A stretch of 64,000 nucleotides of DNA from Heliocybe sulcata (taxonomy: Eukaryota > Basidiomycota > Agaricomycetes > Gloeophyllales > Gloeophyllaceae). Positions 11,709 through 23,215 of this stretch are shown one piece after another. A program made the position numbers and the translations under genes. Under the pieces are notes generated by a model. It made no database searches and had not been told where the DNA came from. It worked only from the letters and a program-made list of their open reading frames with translations. The stretch is taken from assembly GCA_004369045.1 (NCBI GenBank), contig ML213504.1, positions 405,508 to 469,507 of the forward strand, written 5' to 3'. Each line of letters starts with the position of its first letter. Position 1 is the first letter of the stretch.

Positions 11709-13741
11709 ATGGAGCCGTTTAGAATACCCGTTGTCAATCCAGCAACCGGGGAGGACCTTTGCACGTAAGTCCTTCTCCGCAATTCTGTTTGATACCCTAA
11801 CTTGTAATATGCCCAGCGTTGTATCAGCATCCCCGACCGATGTCAAAGCAACCATCCAATACGCCCACATAGTTTACCAAGCTGGCGTCTGGTCCCATGC
11901 AAGTGCCCACCACCGATCCACCGTCCTCTCGCGCCTCGCCCAAGCCCTTCAAGCCCGCGTCCCAGAGTTCGCTGAACTCGAAACGCTGCAGACCGGCCGC
12001 GCGATACGCGAGATGAGGGCTCAGCTCGGCCGTCTACCTGAATGGCTGTAAGTATCTTGCTCAGAGGTACCTTTTAAGGTCTGCACTGACAGCCTCAGAA
12101 AGCGAATACTATGCAGCACTGCTGCGGACGCACCAGGCGTATGTGCCTCCCACGCAAGGGCCGCTCTTAAATTATGTGCAAAGGGTGCCGCTGGGAGTAG
12201 TTGCTCTCATTACTGTAAGATCTTCGATACTACCACGGCGTCAGTTCCGATACGTCTTATGTTCACAGCCGTTCAACCACCCGCTGTTAATCGCCATCAA
12301 GAAGATCGCACCAGCTCTGGCAGCAGGAAACAGCGTCATTGTTAAGCCCTCAGAGGTACGACAAACCCGTTCTGCGCGACCTTGGCTCATCACGCTCCTA
12401 ACATTAGCTGGCACCCATTTCAGTCCTCGAGTTCGCCGAAATGGCCAAAGAGGCTGGAGGTGAGTACTTCCTATTGCCGCTACATAACCGGAAGAGCTCA
12501 TGATCGTCCAAGTTCCTGACGGAGTCCTGTCGGTCCTCCCAGGATACGGCGTTACGACCGGCAAAGATATTGTGTCCGATACGCTCGTCCGGAAAGTTGA
12601 TATAACGGCAAGTCGACCTTATGCCAACATCCGCCTGCTCTCAGTAACATCCTTATCAGGCAGGAACGGCTACCGGACGAGCTCTGGGCAGCATAGTCGG
12701 CGCTAACCTGGCCACCTTTACAGCTGAACTCGGCGGGAAGGTGTGTTCTTCCACTCACCGCCCTCGCTCTGACTCAACGCCCATCGAGGCCCCTATCGTA
12801 GTTTTCAACGATGCCGACCTCGAATCCGCGGTCAACGGCGCTGCCTTCGCGTGCTTCGTCGCATCAGGCCAGACCTGCGTATCTGGCACTCGCCTCCTCA
12901 TCCAAGATGGGATCCGCGAAGCCTTCATTGATCTCTTCATCAAGAAGGTCGAGAGCATCACCAGGAGGATGGGAAATCGTATGCGCACCTTTCCTTACTC
13001 CCCATTGCCTTCAGCTAAGTCGAAGAATTGGGACGAACACAGCGATGAATCCCGAATCCACCATGGGCAGCATCATCTCTCCCCGTCACCTCTCCCGCAT
13101 TGAAACGATCGTCTCAAACCGCGCCTCCGGCACCCTCCTTACCGGCGGCCATCGCCTCACCTCCACCTCTCCGCTCGACAACTTCGACTTCTCCCGTGGT
13201 TCGTTCTACGCCCCCACCGTCATCCTCGACCCCGCCCTCGACAGCGAGCTCTGGCAAGAAGAAGTGTTCGGGCCTGTGGTGGTCGTGAAGTCGTTCGGGA
13301 CCGAGGAGGAAGGTGTGAAGTTGGCGAATGCGTGCAAGTACGGGCTGGGCGCGGGTGTGTGGACGCGGGATCTGAGTAGGGCGCATCGGGTTGCGCGCGC
13401 GGTCGAGGCGGGGCTGGTGTGGGTGAATACGCATCATCGAAATGATCCTAGTTCGCCTTGGTGAGTGCGATAAGTATTGTCTTCTACGCGAGGGCGCTCT
13501 TGAAGACGCCATGTTATTAGGGGAGGAATGAAGGAAAGTGGGATTGGAAGGGAGAATGGGATTGAGGCTTTAGAGGCTTGTAAGTGCATGCCTCCAGTCC
13601 GGAGGCGTACCGATTGTACTGATTCCGTGTCCGTCAGATTCTCAGAGCAAGTCGACCATCGTGAACATCGCTTCGCCCGAGGATACGAGACGTACGGATG
13701 ACTGGTTCTCGGAAGGGACAGCCGCCAAAAGATATGGTTGA
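11709..13741 (+). CDS. NAD(P)-dependent aldehyde dehydrogenase
   Basis: Eleven exons: 11709-11764, 11817-12047, 12103-12214, 12269-12355, 12408-12459, 12513-12607, 12660-12740, 12789-12978, 13043-13460, 13521-13579, 13638-13741; about 494 residues, the usual family size. It should oxidise an aldehyde to the acid using NAD(P)+. Visible motifs: NPATGED at the start, NHPLLIAIKKIAPALAAGN, VKPSE, the catalytic glutamate in ELGGK (about residue 234), and the catalytic cysteine in ASGQTCVSG (about residue 268). EEVFGPVV and GGMKESGIGRE follow toward the C terminus. No targeting peptide is evident, so it is probably cytosolic. Intron 12608-12659 begins with GC rather than GT, and the protein match forces that splice. 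The substrate cannot be told from sequence. Confidence 0.93.
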
Positions 13742-13941
13742 ACGCGGACGTGCCTAGCGCACTGCATAGATCACGCCGAGTACGATGTATAAGTATCCCG
13801 GATTGTCCTGGTAATACATCATAAAATAGGCGGAGACAAAATTACACTTCGTTAGCTTCATAGACCTCATATTGTGAACTCTAGCACGATCAAGCTGTCG
13901 TCTTGACTGCTTCGTGTTGCGGTGTTGCCTAAACACACCTG

Positions 13942-14813
13942 TTAGCTTTCGGCTGCGTTAGATGATGATGAAGCACCCACTTCACTCAATTCTACAGGCG
14001 GCTCGTCCACAAAGTCCGGAGCCTTGTTCAGATCGGCCAGATATGATGTGCTCTCTTCGTCCTCCTCGAGAGCTAATGCGTCCAGTTCTGCATCGACTCT
14101 GTCAACATCAGTTTCTGGTGAATGACACGGCAACGTACCAGCTTCCAAGTCCGCTTCGTCAATCTCGTCCGGAACAGCATACGACCTTCCTAGCGTCTCC
14201 TGAATTTCGTTCGCCTGCTCCAATAGGTCCTCCATATCGTAGTGCATATTCTGTGCGCTGTCCCGTCAACGCTGCCCTTTTTCTGCACTCTGGCATATAG
14301 ACGCACCTCAATCTTGTCAATGTCAATCTTCCCATATTGCTTCTTGATCTCCTTGTTCGCGACCTTCATTGCCTCGACAGTCGCCATTGTGTTCCGCAAG
14401 TTCTCCGTCGCGAGCGCGGCAGACTCCATGTTGAACGTCTGCTGCTGCAGCTGTGCGAGCTGCCCCTCGTACATACGTTTCTGCTTGAGTGTGCGGAGGG
14501 CGCGTTGTTGGATGGCATCCTACGAGGACGAGTAGCATACTATCAGCGGACCGTCGCTGTTTAGGACGAGTGCGGCGCACCTTTCCCGGCCCATTGCGCA
14601 GCTTGCTCATCTGGTCCTTGTACCGCCCGAGCTCCCCATCCAGCTTCTTGATCTTAACCTCTATTGAGGCAACTCGAGTGTCAGTCTAGCAATGACTCCT
14701 TTGAGATCGTGAGCAACACTATAGGCAGAAGGAAGTGTACGCACTGAGTTGATAGCATCCTGTAGCGATGGCTTCGGCTTCTTGCTTGCAGACGATCCAA
14801 ATATGCGGTTCAT
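13942..14813 (-). CDS. VPS60: ESCRT-III protein Vps60/CHMP5
   Basis: Five minus-strand exons: 14745-14813, 14581-14685, 14307-14519, 14139-14250, 13942-14096; about 217 residues, as expected. Snf7-family proteins polymerise on endosomes during multivesicular-body formation. Vps60/CHMP5 acts late, binding Vta1 and so regulating the Vps4 ATPase. The start MNRIFGSSASKKPKPSLQDAI is typical of CHMP5, followed by the basic helix VEIKIKKLDGELGRYKDQM, the long helix QKRMYEGQLAQLQQQ, and KIDIDKIENMHYDMEDLLEQ. An acidic C-terminal region carries the DAELDALALEEDEE segment. Convergent with the aldehyde dehydrogenase. A second ESCRT-III gene, DID2, lies about 9 kb away. Confidence 0.93.
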
Positions 14814-15075
14814 CCTGGACGAACGAGAAGGAATTCGGAATCAAAATGGGTTTCTCTGTTGTTACTGAATCGCACTGTGCAATCGGCTGCAGCGCAGTAG
14901 AACGGTAAGCTTAGGGCTGTTGGGCAGGGCCACAGTCGCGCCTGCTGTTATGCTGTTATGCCGTAAGTATCGGCAACGAGTCGGCAAAGCCCGCAAGTCT
15001 CTGAACGCGCTGCAGTTCAGAATTCTACTAAGCCCCAGCCACGGCGACATTACAGGCGACCTCCTCTGACGTCGA

Positions 15076-16815
15076 TATGCACCAATGCTTGACTATTGGA
15101 GAGAGCCTCCGGCTGCGTCTTCGAATACGTTCCTGTGTCGGAGAACCTTGTCAATCTCGCAACTGTTTGCCATGCCTTCAGTGAACCTGCACTGGAAGTT
15201 CTGTGGCGCGAAGTCTCTCTGGGGACGCTAGTGTTACACACAATGCCAACCTCGCTGCTGGAGGTTTCTGATATTTCGAATTCTTTACCCGGCGGCTCGA
15301 CCCTTGTAAGGCGCATTGCGGTACGTGATAACTGTGCGTGTATTCCGAATCTTAAAGCCTGTGGCTCAACCTGCGATTCTCCAATAGCGCATCGTCCGTC
15401 CTCCCGGTCCAGGAGAAGTGGACCGACTCATTTATTACGCATCTTTCGTTCGGTCTCTTCAAATATGTCGTAGCTACTGGCAACACAGCTACGGTTACTC
15501 AACGGTACTCGACTCTTCGGTCTGCGATGTCCTTTTGTTCCTGGACCAGACGCGACCGGTTTTCCCAAAACTTAGATCTCTATCCCTTGTGAGGTTGCCC
15601 GAGTGGATGCATGAATATATGGACATCTTCCTTGTGCCGAGTGTCCGGAAACTCACGTATAGGATCATCTTGTCGACTGATCATGGTCATCTTTCGCTAA
15701 TGGCACGGATACATCGTCGCTGCACCCGTCTGGAAGAACTTGAGATGGACAACTGCTCTAGCTCCCCGGAGGTACTGCGTGGAGTTTATGAGTTTGTTCC
15801 TTCCTTCGAGCACATGCGCAGACTGGACTATGTGCAGACGGCGTGGGACACCACGATGTTCCACTTGTTGGCTGAATTACCCGGGTTGGAAGATCTCAGG
15901 TTCGAAGTGAGGGGACGCAGCGGCGCGGATATGCCGACCATTGGACCACAACCTCAACAGCACAATGGCCGTTGGTTCCGGTCCTTGCAGACACTCAGCG
16001 TCCAGGTCTCCAAGCTGTCATTCATCCAGCTCCTTCTGAGCATGGTCAAATCCGCACCATTGGAGAAGTTGTCCTTGTTCATCTTCTTCCGTCTGGCCTC
16101 GGGGAACAGGCTACCAAACGAGTACTTAGCTCTCCAGTCGCTCCGGGTGATGAAACTGTCAATGAGGCTCGACATCGCCTCTACTCTCCTCGCCCACATG
16201 AACCTACCCCGCTTAGAAGAAGTGTCGGTCAAGTGTAGGGTGCGACCGGACCTTCTCAGCGACTTAATAGGCACTGTCTGTACAAGCTGTTCTCCCTCAT
16301 GGCTGAAGCTTGTACTGCTTGGCCGTGGTTCCATTCGAGAAGCTAGAGGTTCACCCATCCTAATCGATTCTGTGCTCCGACCACTGCTCGCTTTTCGCCG
16401 AATAGAGGACCTGCGCCTGATTTCATCCCATACGCTCGAAATAAGTGATAAGACTGTGGAGGACTTCGGCCTATCCTGGCCAGGTCTAAAGGAAATCTCA
16501 CTTGGCATGGGCTCTCGTCGGAGCGCCTCGAGCGTCATACTTAAGGGAATCGCCAGCCTCGCGCTTCATTGTCCACGCTTAGAGCTCATAGCACTTCCTG
16601 TGAATGTCACTCCTGTGCCCACCATTGAAGAGTTGGAATACAAGGATACACCTCTAAACAGCAATGTTAGGGAGCTCGGCTTCGGGTCTCCATCCATACC
16701 CGCAGAGTGCGTCGGGGAGGTCGCCTCTGTTCTCCGCCAGATCTTTCCAGCACTCCAAATAATCCGTAGCTCGGAGGGTCCTACGGGTGTACATCAGTCC
16801 AATATCCAAGTCTGA
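15076..16815 (+). CDS. F-box/LRR-like protein, copy 3, damaged start
   Basis: Same two-exon plan as copies 1 and 2, on the opposite strand and about 10 kb away. Exon 1 ends at 15320, followed by a 67-nt phase-0 intron and exon 2 at 15388-16815, which opens RIVRPPGPGEVDRL. The family start MHQCLTIGE is present at 15076, but one extra base near 15107-15110 shifts the frame before CVFEYVPVSENLVNLATVCHAF. The next in-frame ATG, at 15096, would give about 550 residues lacking the first part of the F-box. The LRR-like region is intact. The C terminus (GVHQSNIQV) differs from the LELAGR of the other copies. It is either a young pseudogene, a truncated gene, or carries a sequencing error. Confidence 0.75.
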
Positions 16816-17583
16816 CCGATACGTGGCCACCAAAAAATGGGCCTCCAGACTGCTTTCAGGGCGTCACATCTGTGCTCCAGCTGATGCTCTCCATGGTATA
16901 GACGTCCAAGTCCTAGCGGAGGATGACTACGTCTAATCCCGCGATACCCTCAAGTAAACGTTGGGCATGTTGGGTTACCGCTCCGGCTAGGAGCACATGG
17001 ACCGCAGGTAGGCGTGCAAGAAGTCATCTCCGTCACCGAGATCTGCGACGTACTTATCATTTCTTACTGTCAGACTGTCCCGGTGCACGTCTATAGAATG
17101 CGACTTGTACAGGCAAAGTTTTTTTCATGAGCCTGGGGATGTCAGAGGTCGAACGGTCTCTGTCGTGGCCTAATAACGCCGGTCGTGCCTATCATCGGGC
17201 CTCAGGCCTCAGGCCTCATAGCCAAATTACTAGTCAGAACGACTGGTAAGGCCGCTACTGTTCTCCAGATCCCGTCGATATCAGCGGAGAAGTCAGCAGC
17301 AACACTAATGGGCACATATGAGCCGGGGAGTCTACACAATACTTATATGGGTTGCAGGAGATCCTGTCGGCTGGCGCGACGCTGAAAATAGGCACGACAT
17401 ACAGCTTGAGATGTGTCTCAACAGAAGGCGCATAACTCGACGATCTCATTAATAATGCTTAACGCAGCAACGTCCATCGGCCACGCACATGCAATACAAT
17501 ATAACTCTAAAACTTGACCTCAAGACAGATCTATCGCTACAATGGGTCAGTTCGTCAATCGACGACAAACCAAAATATAATAA
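16816..17583. other. Intergenic stretch between convergent genes
   Basis: About 770 bases between copy 3 of the F-box family and the stop of the MET2-like gene. The only structure seen is a short tandem repeat of an 8-base unit (CCTCAGGC-like, about three copies) near 17198-17218. No gene is supported here. Confidence 0.5.
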
Positions 17584-19340
17584 TCATAAAAATCCTCTGA
17601 TCGCACCGCCAACATTTTGCACGTCCAATCTATAGAAAGCCGTCAGGCTAAACACCGACACGGCATCTACTGGTCACTCACAAGAACGTATCATGCCCCC
17701 ACACTCCCCCGAGCTCATAATAGCTCACCTGCTGATTCCCCGCCATCCTGAGTGCATCCGCCACCTCCCTTTGCTGCTCAACGGGGAACAATATATCACT
17801 CTGCACGCCTAGTATCAGCGTAGGCGTATTCGACAGCGGCGCGAGACCAGCAGCGAGGTCTGGTAGGTGTGGCGGGGGATTTGGTGGAGGTGGGTGGTGT
17901 TTGGAGTGGGTGGTGTGTCGTTTGGGGGCGTCGGAAAGGTGGGCGGGTTTTGGTGGGGTGGAGGGGTTATTGGTGGGTGAGGAGCCGGAGGGAGGAGGGA
18001 GGGACAGGTTGAGTTCTTGGAGGGCGGGGAGGGTGAGGTCGAAGAGGTCCATGGCTTTGGAGACGTAGATGAGGGAGTTGGCATCGTACTTAAGACAGAA
18101 TTGTTCGCCCTAGGTTAGACATATCAATCAGTTGATGTTCTTGGTTCCATTGCCGCTATGACTTACCTGGTGGTCCAAGTACGTTTCAATCAAGAAGTCA
18201 GGGCACAATGCTGGAGGTCGTGGCAAGCCCTTCTCTGGCTCCTCGGACGGCGATAGTGGTCGTACTTTACGGCCGAACCGGATGTCCCATTCTGGGCCTG
18301 AACGGTATGTGATAGTGGCAATTTCTGTCCAAGATAGGGCAGGTTTAGTAATGAAGGTATTCAGGTACTAGAGGTGGAGCTTACGTCTCGCAAGCTTCAT
18401 GCCGGTATGAGGTGGTAATCGACCGTAGTAGAAGCCGTTATTCCAATTAGGGTCCGCCATCAGTACTGTCGCCGGTAAGGTAAGAGGCTGTTGTAAGACA
18501 ATCAGACCGGCCACAAAATTACTCACCAGAGCGCTGAGCAAAGCGCATCGCAATCGCGGATGGGCTGCTCCGAGCTGTGCCACTGATGCTCACTACCTTC
18601 CCCACCTGCTCAGGATATAACCAGCCTGCTGCCAGACTCTGCATCGCACCCATACTGCATCCTACACTGGCATAGAGATGGGATATCCCTAAGCGATCCA
18701 AGAGACTGAATTGGGCTCGGACCATGTCGAAGATGGATAGAATTGGAAAGGTGGTCGCATACGGCTGGTTGGTCCGAGGGTCGATGGATGAGGGACCTGT
18801 GGACCCATAGCAGCCGCCAAGGACGTTTGTGCAGATGATGAAGTACTTTTCAGTGTCCAAGGCAAGTCCAGGGCCTATGAATTTCTCCCACCAGCCCTCG
18901 GATGGATTAGTTTCCGTGGATGCGGCGTGCGAGGAAGCGGAAAGGCCCGTGTGTAAAAGGATGGCGTTGTCCTTGGTGGGGGAGAGTGTTCCCCATGTCT
19001 CGTAAGCAATATCAAATGCAGGCAGGCTTGAGCCATAGGTCAGAGATATAGGGCTTGCGTGATGGTAGACATGGTATGACTGGGGTGAGGGCCTCGCGTA
19101 CGGCGGTTCCGGTCCGTCTTCTGAGGATGCCAGAGGTTCAGAGGAGGAGAAGGAGGCTCTAATGCGGGACTCGCGATCAGCATGAGCGTCTACGCAGGGG
19201 AAGGACGGTCGAATTGGAGCGTTATGGACCGCGGAGGAGGATGAAGCGCGGGCGACATGGAGCCTTGCGCGTGCCGCTTTGAGATGGGATCTTTTGAGGA
19301 CGTGCGCAACGGACTGCGCGCGAGAGATGGCGGCGTTCAT
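17584..19340 (-). CDS. MET2: Homoserine O-acetyltransferase
   Basis: Five minus-strand exons: 18527-19340, 18385-18465, 18167-18324, 17682-18109, 17584-17629; about 508 residues. It transfers acetyl from acetyl-CoA to homoserine, a committed step of methionine synthesis. It belongs to the alpha/beta-hydrolase fold family: the nucleophile serine is in GCSMGAMQ (about residue 229), the acid in [13 protein letters not shown], and the histidine in WGHDTFLLD near the end. Also typical are [19 protein letters not shown] and [13 protein letters not shown]. The first 40 residues are basic and serine-rich, so mitochondrial import is possible. A histidine/proline-rich insertion of about 50 residues precedes the acid residue. 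The last 46-nt exon was placed because it restores the [15 protein letters not shown] ending. Confidence 0.94.
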
Positions 19341-19590
19341 GGGTGCCCTCTGTTAGGAACGATGTGCGCGACGGTGACCAAGCCATGGCAAAATGTATTC
19401 CGTCCGGGCAGCGATGGTGACATTTCGACATCATGCGGAGAAAGCCGGTGTACTTTCACAGAGGTCGGATAGTGCCGGAGCCTCGAGTCAGGATAGACTG
19501 ATACAGGGCATTGGAACGCGCTGTCGGATTGCCCAGCGTCTGCACAACGTTCCTGCGTCCAACTATAGACCAGACACATGCTGCTCCGTC

Positions 19591-22518
19591 ATGGCACACT
19601 CTATCCAATCCACATCCCAGTCCTCCCTCGCTCCCTCCACCCCCTCGACTTCGACGCAAGACATACACCACGTTGTCGCATCCGCAGGACAGCATAAACG
19701 AGCCAGTCTGGCCTTACTGGATTCTGCGCGCATCAGGCTTTCCAAGGATGTACGTTTCATTCATATCCCATAGCACTTATACCCCTCTGCACCCGCTCCT
19801 GACACGTGTGCCTCGACGCTCAGTTCTTACCTTTCGTGCGCTCAAATAGCAAGACAAGGCGTTACTCGACCACTCTCTCCACCCAGGTATGTCTCGACGC
19901 GTCGCTTTTGGTTTTGCACGCGACCCATTCGCTCCTGCACGCAATGTGCCTTCTCAGATCGAATCTACAGACGACGACGAGGATCTGCTCCTGACGGGTT
20001 ATGCGGCGCCAATGGGACAGTCTGATCTTCACATTCCGGGCCTCCCCATGTACCCCGACCTTCACGAACAAGGGAGAACCGGGGAGAAGGGCAGGGAAAG
20101 GAAGGTACGTGCTGATAACGCCTCATTTAGCATTCAGATCTAATTGCCTCGCGTCCTACGCGTATTTTCAGTTTTACACTTTCATCCATCGCCCACGTTC
20201 CTCGCGACCTGTGCTGGCCGCAGCACCTCGATCGCGTTCAGCGGAGCCAGTTCTTGTCGACTCGTCTACCGCGCCACATGGCCGTAACCCTCATCCACGC
20301 CACATCAGCTTGGACGACGGCAACAACCATAACCGAGACCATCTTCATCATGGTGACCAGGTTCGACCAATTACCCCTACTAGGAGTCCGTCGAAACCCA
20401 GTAGGCGGTCACCGTCGCGTCCCCTCAGTCCCTCCACGTCTGTCGCCACCAGCACGACCATTCACGACCACCAGAAGAAGCTTCGACGACCAAGACGACA
20501 GGAGGGCATATCCGTTCATCCTCCCCCCTTTATGCCCCATGTTCACAATCTTACATCTCCTGTGTCCTCTCCTCAACGCCGCCTGGATGACTATCGTTCT
20601 GCTCCACGCTCTCGTGACGAACCCGACCAATCTCGAACGAAATCACCGAATCCGTTTGCTAGATTCCTGCGTGGATTATCCCCAAGGAAATCTCCCGCAC
20701 CTTTGCCGCGTTCACAGTCACGATCAGGCTCACCTGCTCCCCCGTCTAATCCTCCGTCCCGACCTCACAGCCCACCTGTCGGTGCATACTCCGTTCCTGG
20801 CACTCCAAAAAAGGAAAGAGGGAGAAGTCAAACGTGCTGGCGCTTCTTCTCAGCGCCACACTCAGCATCCGGATCCGGGTCCGCAGACCATGCGTCAACA
20901 AGCTCTGGGAACCCCGGCAAGACGCATTCTGCATCGGGCAGAAGGCCTGATGAGCATGGTCGAATTGGCCGACATCTGCCTGCTGTCAAAGAAGATGATG
21001 CTGACGATAGACCAGAAGAGAAGACGACGAGCGTCCGTCCCGTCCCTCCACGTCCTATGCCGGCGAGAGCTGCTACGTCGCCTACGAATGGGAACGGTCA
21101 TTACAGTCCTACTCCCAGACGGGTCTTCACGTCGCCTCAGCACATGGGAACGGCGGATGCCGCTGACAGAGATAGCATCGGTGCCGAGAACCTGGGGCGG
21201 TGCTCACCGCTTAGGTTGGGTTTTGGTGGCAAGGGGAAGAGCAAGGAAGGGAAGGAGAAGGGCAAGGCTGGGAAGTTGGAGATCCGAGTCGTCACAGAGC
21301 CATTTCCGCGAGAGCCCCCGAGAGACAGAAACGCGTCCAAGGCTGCTGTCGGGATTGGAAGACCGTATACGTCCGGGACTAGTATCAATGCCTCGACGGC
21401 CAAGGTGAAGAGGTCCAGTGGAGGTTCCGGCTCGAAACATGGGCACGTCGATAACAAGAGTCCTAGGAGGTTGAAGCATGGCAGTTTTGATTTCGAGAGG
21501 CCTGCTAGTGGCAGCAGTGCTTGCGGCCACTCCCTCGAGCGAAGGCCGACTGGTGGGAGAGAAAACCAGAGAGGACCGGATGGGCACCGCAATGCGAGAG
21601 TTGCCGACGCTTCGATGGCTTCTGCGAATCCTAATCCCAGGAAGCACCCGCAGCGGATACAGTTTAAGAGCCTGTCGGACACTGAGGATAGTGCCCCTCC
21701 TTTGCCGTTAAAGCGGAGGGGAACGGGAACATCCAATGCCTCCTATGCGAGGTCTCGTCATTGCAATCGGTCCCAGACGAGTATCTCGCCGTCCGGAGGA
21801 TCGTCGGACGGTGAGAAGGGCGGGAGTTGGGGTAGGAAGCATCATCCGCCGGCGAGGTCAGCGCTTCAGCAGAGATATAAACATCTCGGCACTTTCGAGT
21901 TCGAGCCTGCAGTGCCTTTCGTTCCGCCTTCTTCCCCTTCTTCTCCAAAGGATGATACGTTTTTGCCAAGAAATGGAGGCCCTCCTCTCACTCCGAAGAC
22001 CCCCAAGGCCAGCACGGCCCCTTCTAGCCCCTTGATGGACGATTCGAGTACTCATTCCACGCCTAGTACCAAAGGGAAGAGCATGGATCTCGGGCTTGGT
22101 CTGGCCTGGGCTCCCTCCAAAATCAAGGGCGATGCCATGTTCCCGCATAGTCACGGGATGGGCATTATACGGGGCAAGGAGCGGGAGCAGGTGCTCAAGG
22201 AGGTACGGACGCTTGTCGGGGAGCCCGGTCAACAGCGCATTGAGAAATGTGCGTCGCCCTTTATACTAAGCGTGCAACGTGTTTGCTGACTGTCGCCTGC
22301 TGTTCCTCGTGTGGTCGTTTCTTGTTATAGATATTCGTCGGCTCGAAGCGGGTCAAATGCCCCTTGATGGTTCCTCAGGCTTCATTATGCGTGTCAAGAG
22401 GATCCTGGACTCGGGTCCGTCGCCGCTGTCTGGGTTGAGGACGGACGATCGGATGAAGAGAGTTTTGGTTGACCGGCTGGTTAGAGTGGTGCAGACTGCC
22501 CCTTCTATTGCGTCGTAG
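19591..22518 (+). CDS. Large disordered Ser/Pro/Arg-rich protein
   Basis: Four exons fit in phase: 19591-19749, 19850-20104, 20172-22248 and 22331-22518; about 892 residues. The N-terminal part has ARDPFAPARNVPSQIE and an acidic DDDEDLLLTGYAAP patch. Most of the protein is low complexity, with many SP/TP sites, SPSRPLSPS-type repeats and basic clusters, so it may be a phosphoprotein scaffold. The last 150 residues look folded: LGTFEFEPAVPFVPP, LGLAWAPSKIKGDAMFPH, GIIRGKEREQVLKEVRTLV, then RRLEAGQMPLDGSSGFIMRV. That C-terminal block is the best candidate for a conserved domain. I cannot name the family. Placement of the first exon is less certain than the rest. Confidence 0.7.
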
Positions 22519-23215
22519 CCATTCTCCGTGGCCTGTCCTGTCCTGTCCGCGCTCCTCGGTTGCAACGATCCTCCGGTTCATGACGACTATCACGCCCATG
22601 TACGCCTCGTTTCTGCGTGGCAGGCAGGCCTCTCCGCGCACTTCTGATGTGTCTTATTAAAAGGGTCGTCTAGGCCAACTGTCGCTCGACTTCGGCTGCG
22701 TTTGCCACTGTTCATGCATTAAATGTGTCATTACTTTGTTTATCTGTATTATTTGCTGCCGCCTCTGTTCTGTATTTGCTTTTGTCGTGTTGTGCAAGTT
22801 GCATGTGTACCTGCATTCACATTCTTCATTCTATCCGTCATCCACCCATTCATACGTCACAACGCCGCCTTTAATTTCTAATGTTTCTGTGCGTATCTGG
22901 CATTCGACTTCGTTCCTGTCGGTCTTAGTATTGCTGCGTCCTTGGACGATGTTCCACTAGCGTTCCATATTGTTTCAGGGGCTGTCTTAAAAGCGTTTCA
23001 AGGAGCTCGTAATAGTGCTTGTAAAGATTAGAATTGCTCTCGGGGGAAGCCGGAATATCATTGTGGGTGCTGCTGCTGTTGTTCTCAAGCGGATATACCT
23101 GGTGTGATCATGAGCTTTCGTGCGGCATGGGAAGGAACCGATCCAGAAAAGAGACTAGAATTACAGATATGATATACAAGAGATAATCCTGGATGTGGGT
23201 CTATATGTCCGTGCT
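22519..23215. other. Intergenic stretch, 3' ends of convergent genes
   Basis: About 700 bases between the stop of the disordered-protein gene and the stop of DID2. It is rich in T/C tracts, as expected of untranslated 3' regions. No supported gene, repeat or RNA. Confidence 0.5.

Noticed and set aside
17198-17218. Short tandem repeat near CCTCAGGC
   Set aside because: Only about three copies of an 8-base unit; too short to suggest a satellite or functional array.
20254-21408. Alternative frame of 384 codons inside the disordered-protein gene
   Set aside because: The other frame continues through the whole exon to 22248 and splices to a sensible last exon; this one is a low-complexity shadow.
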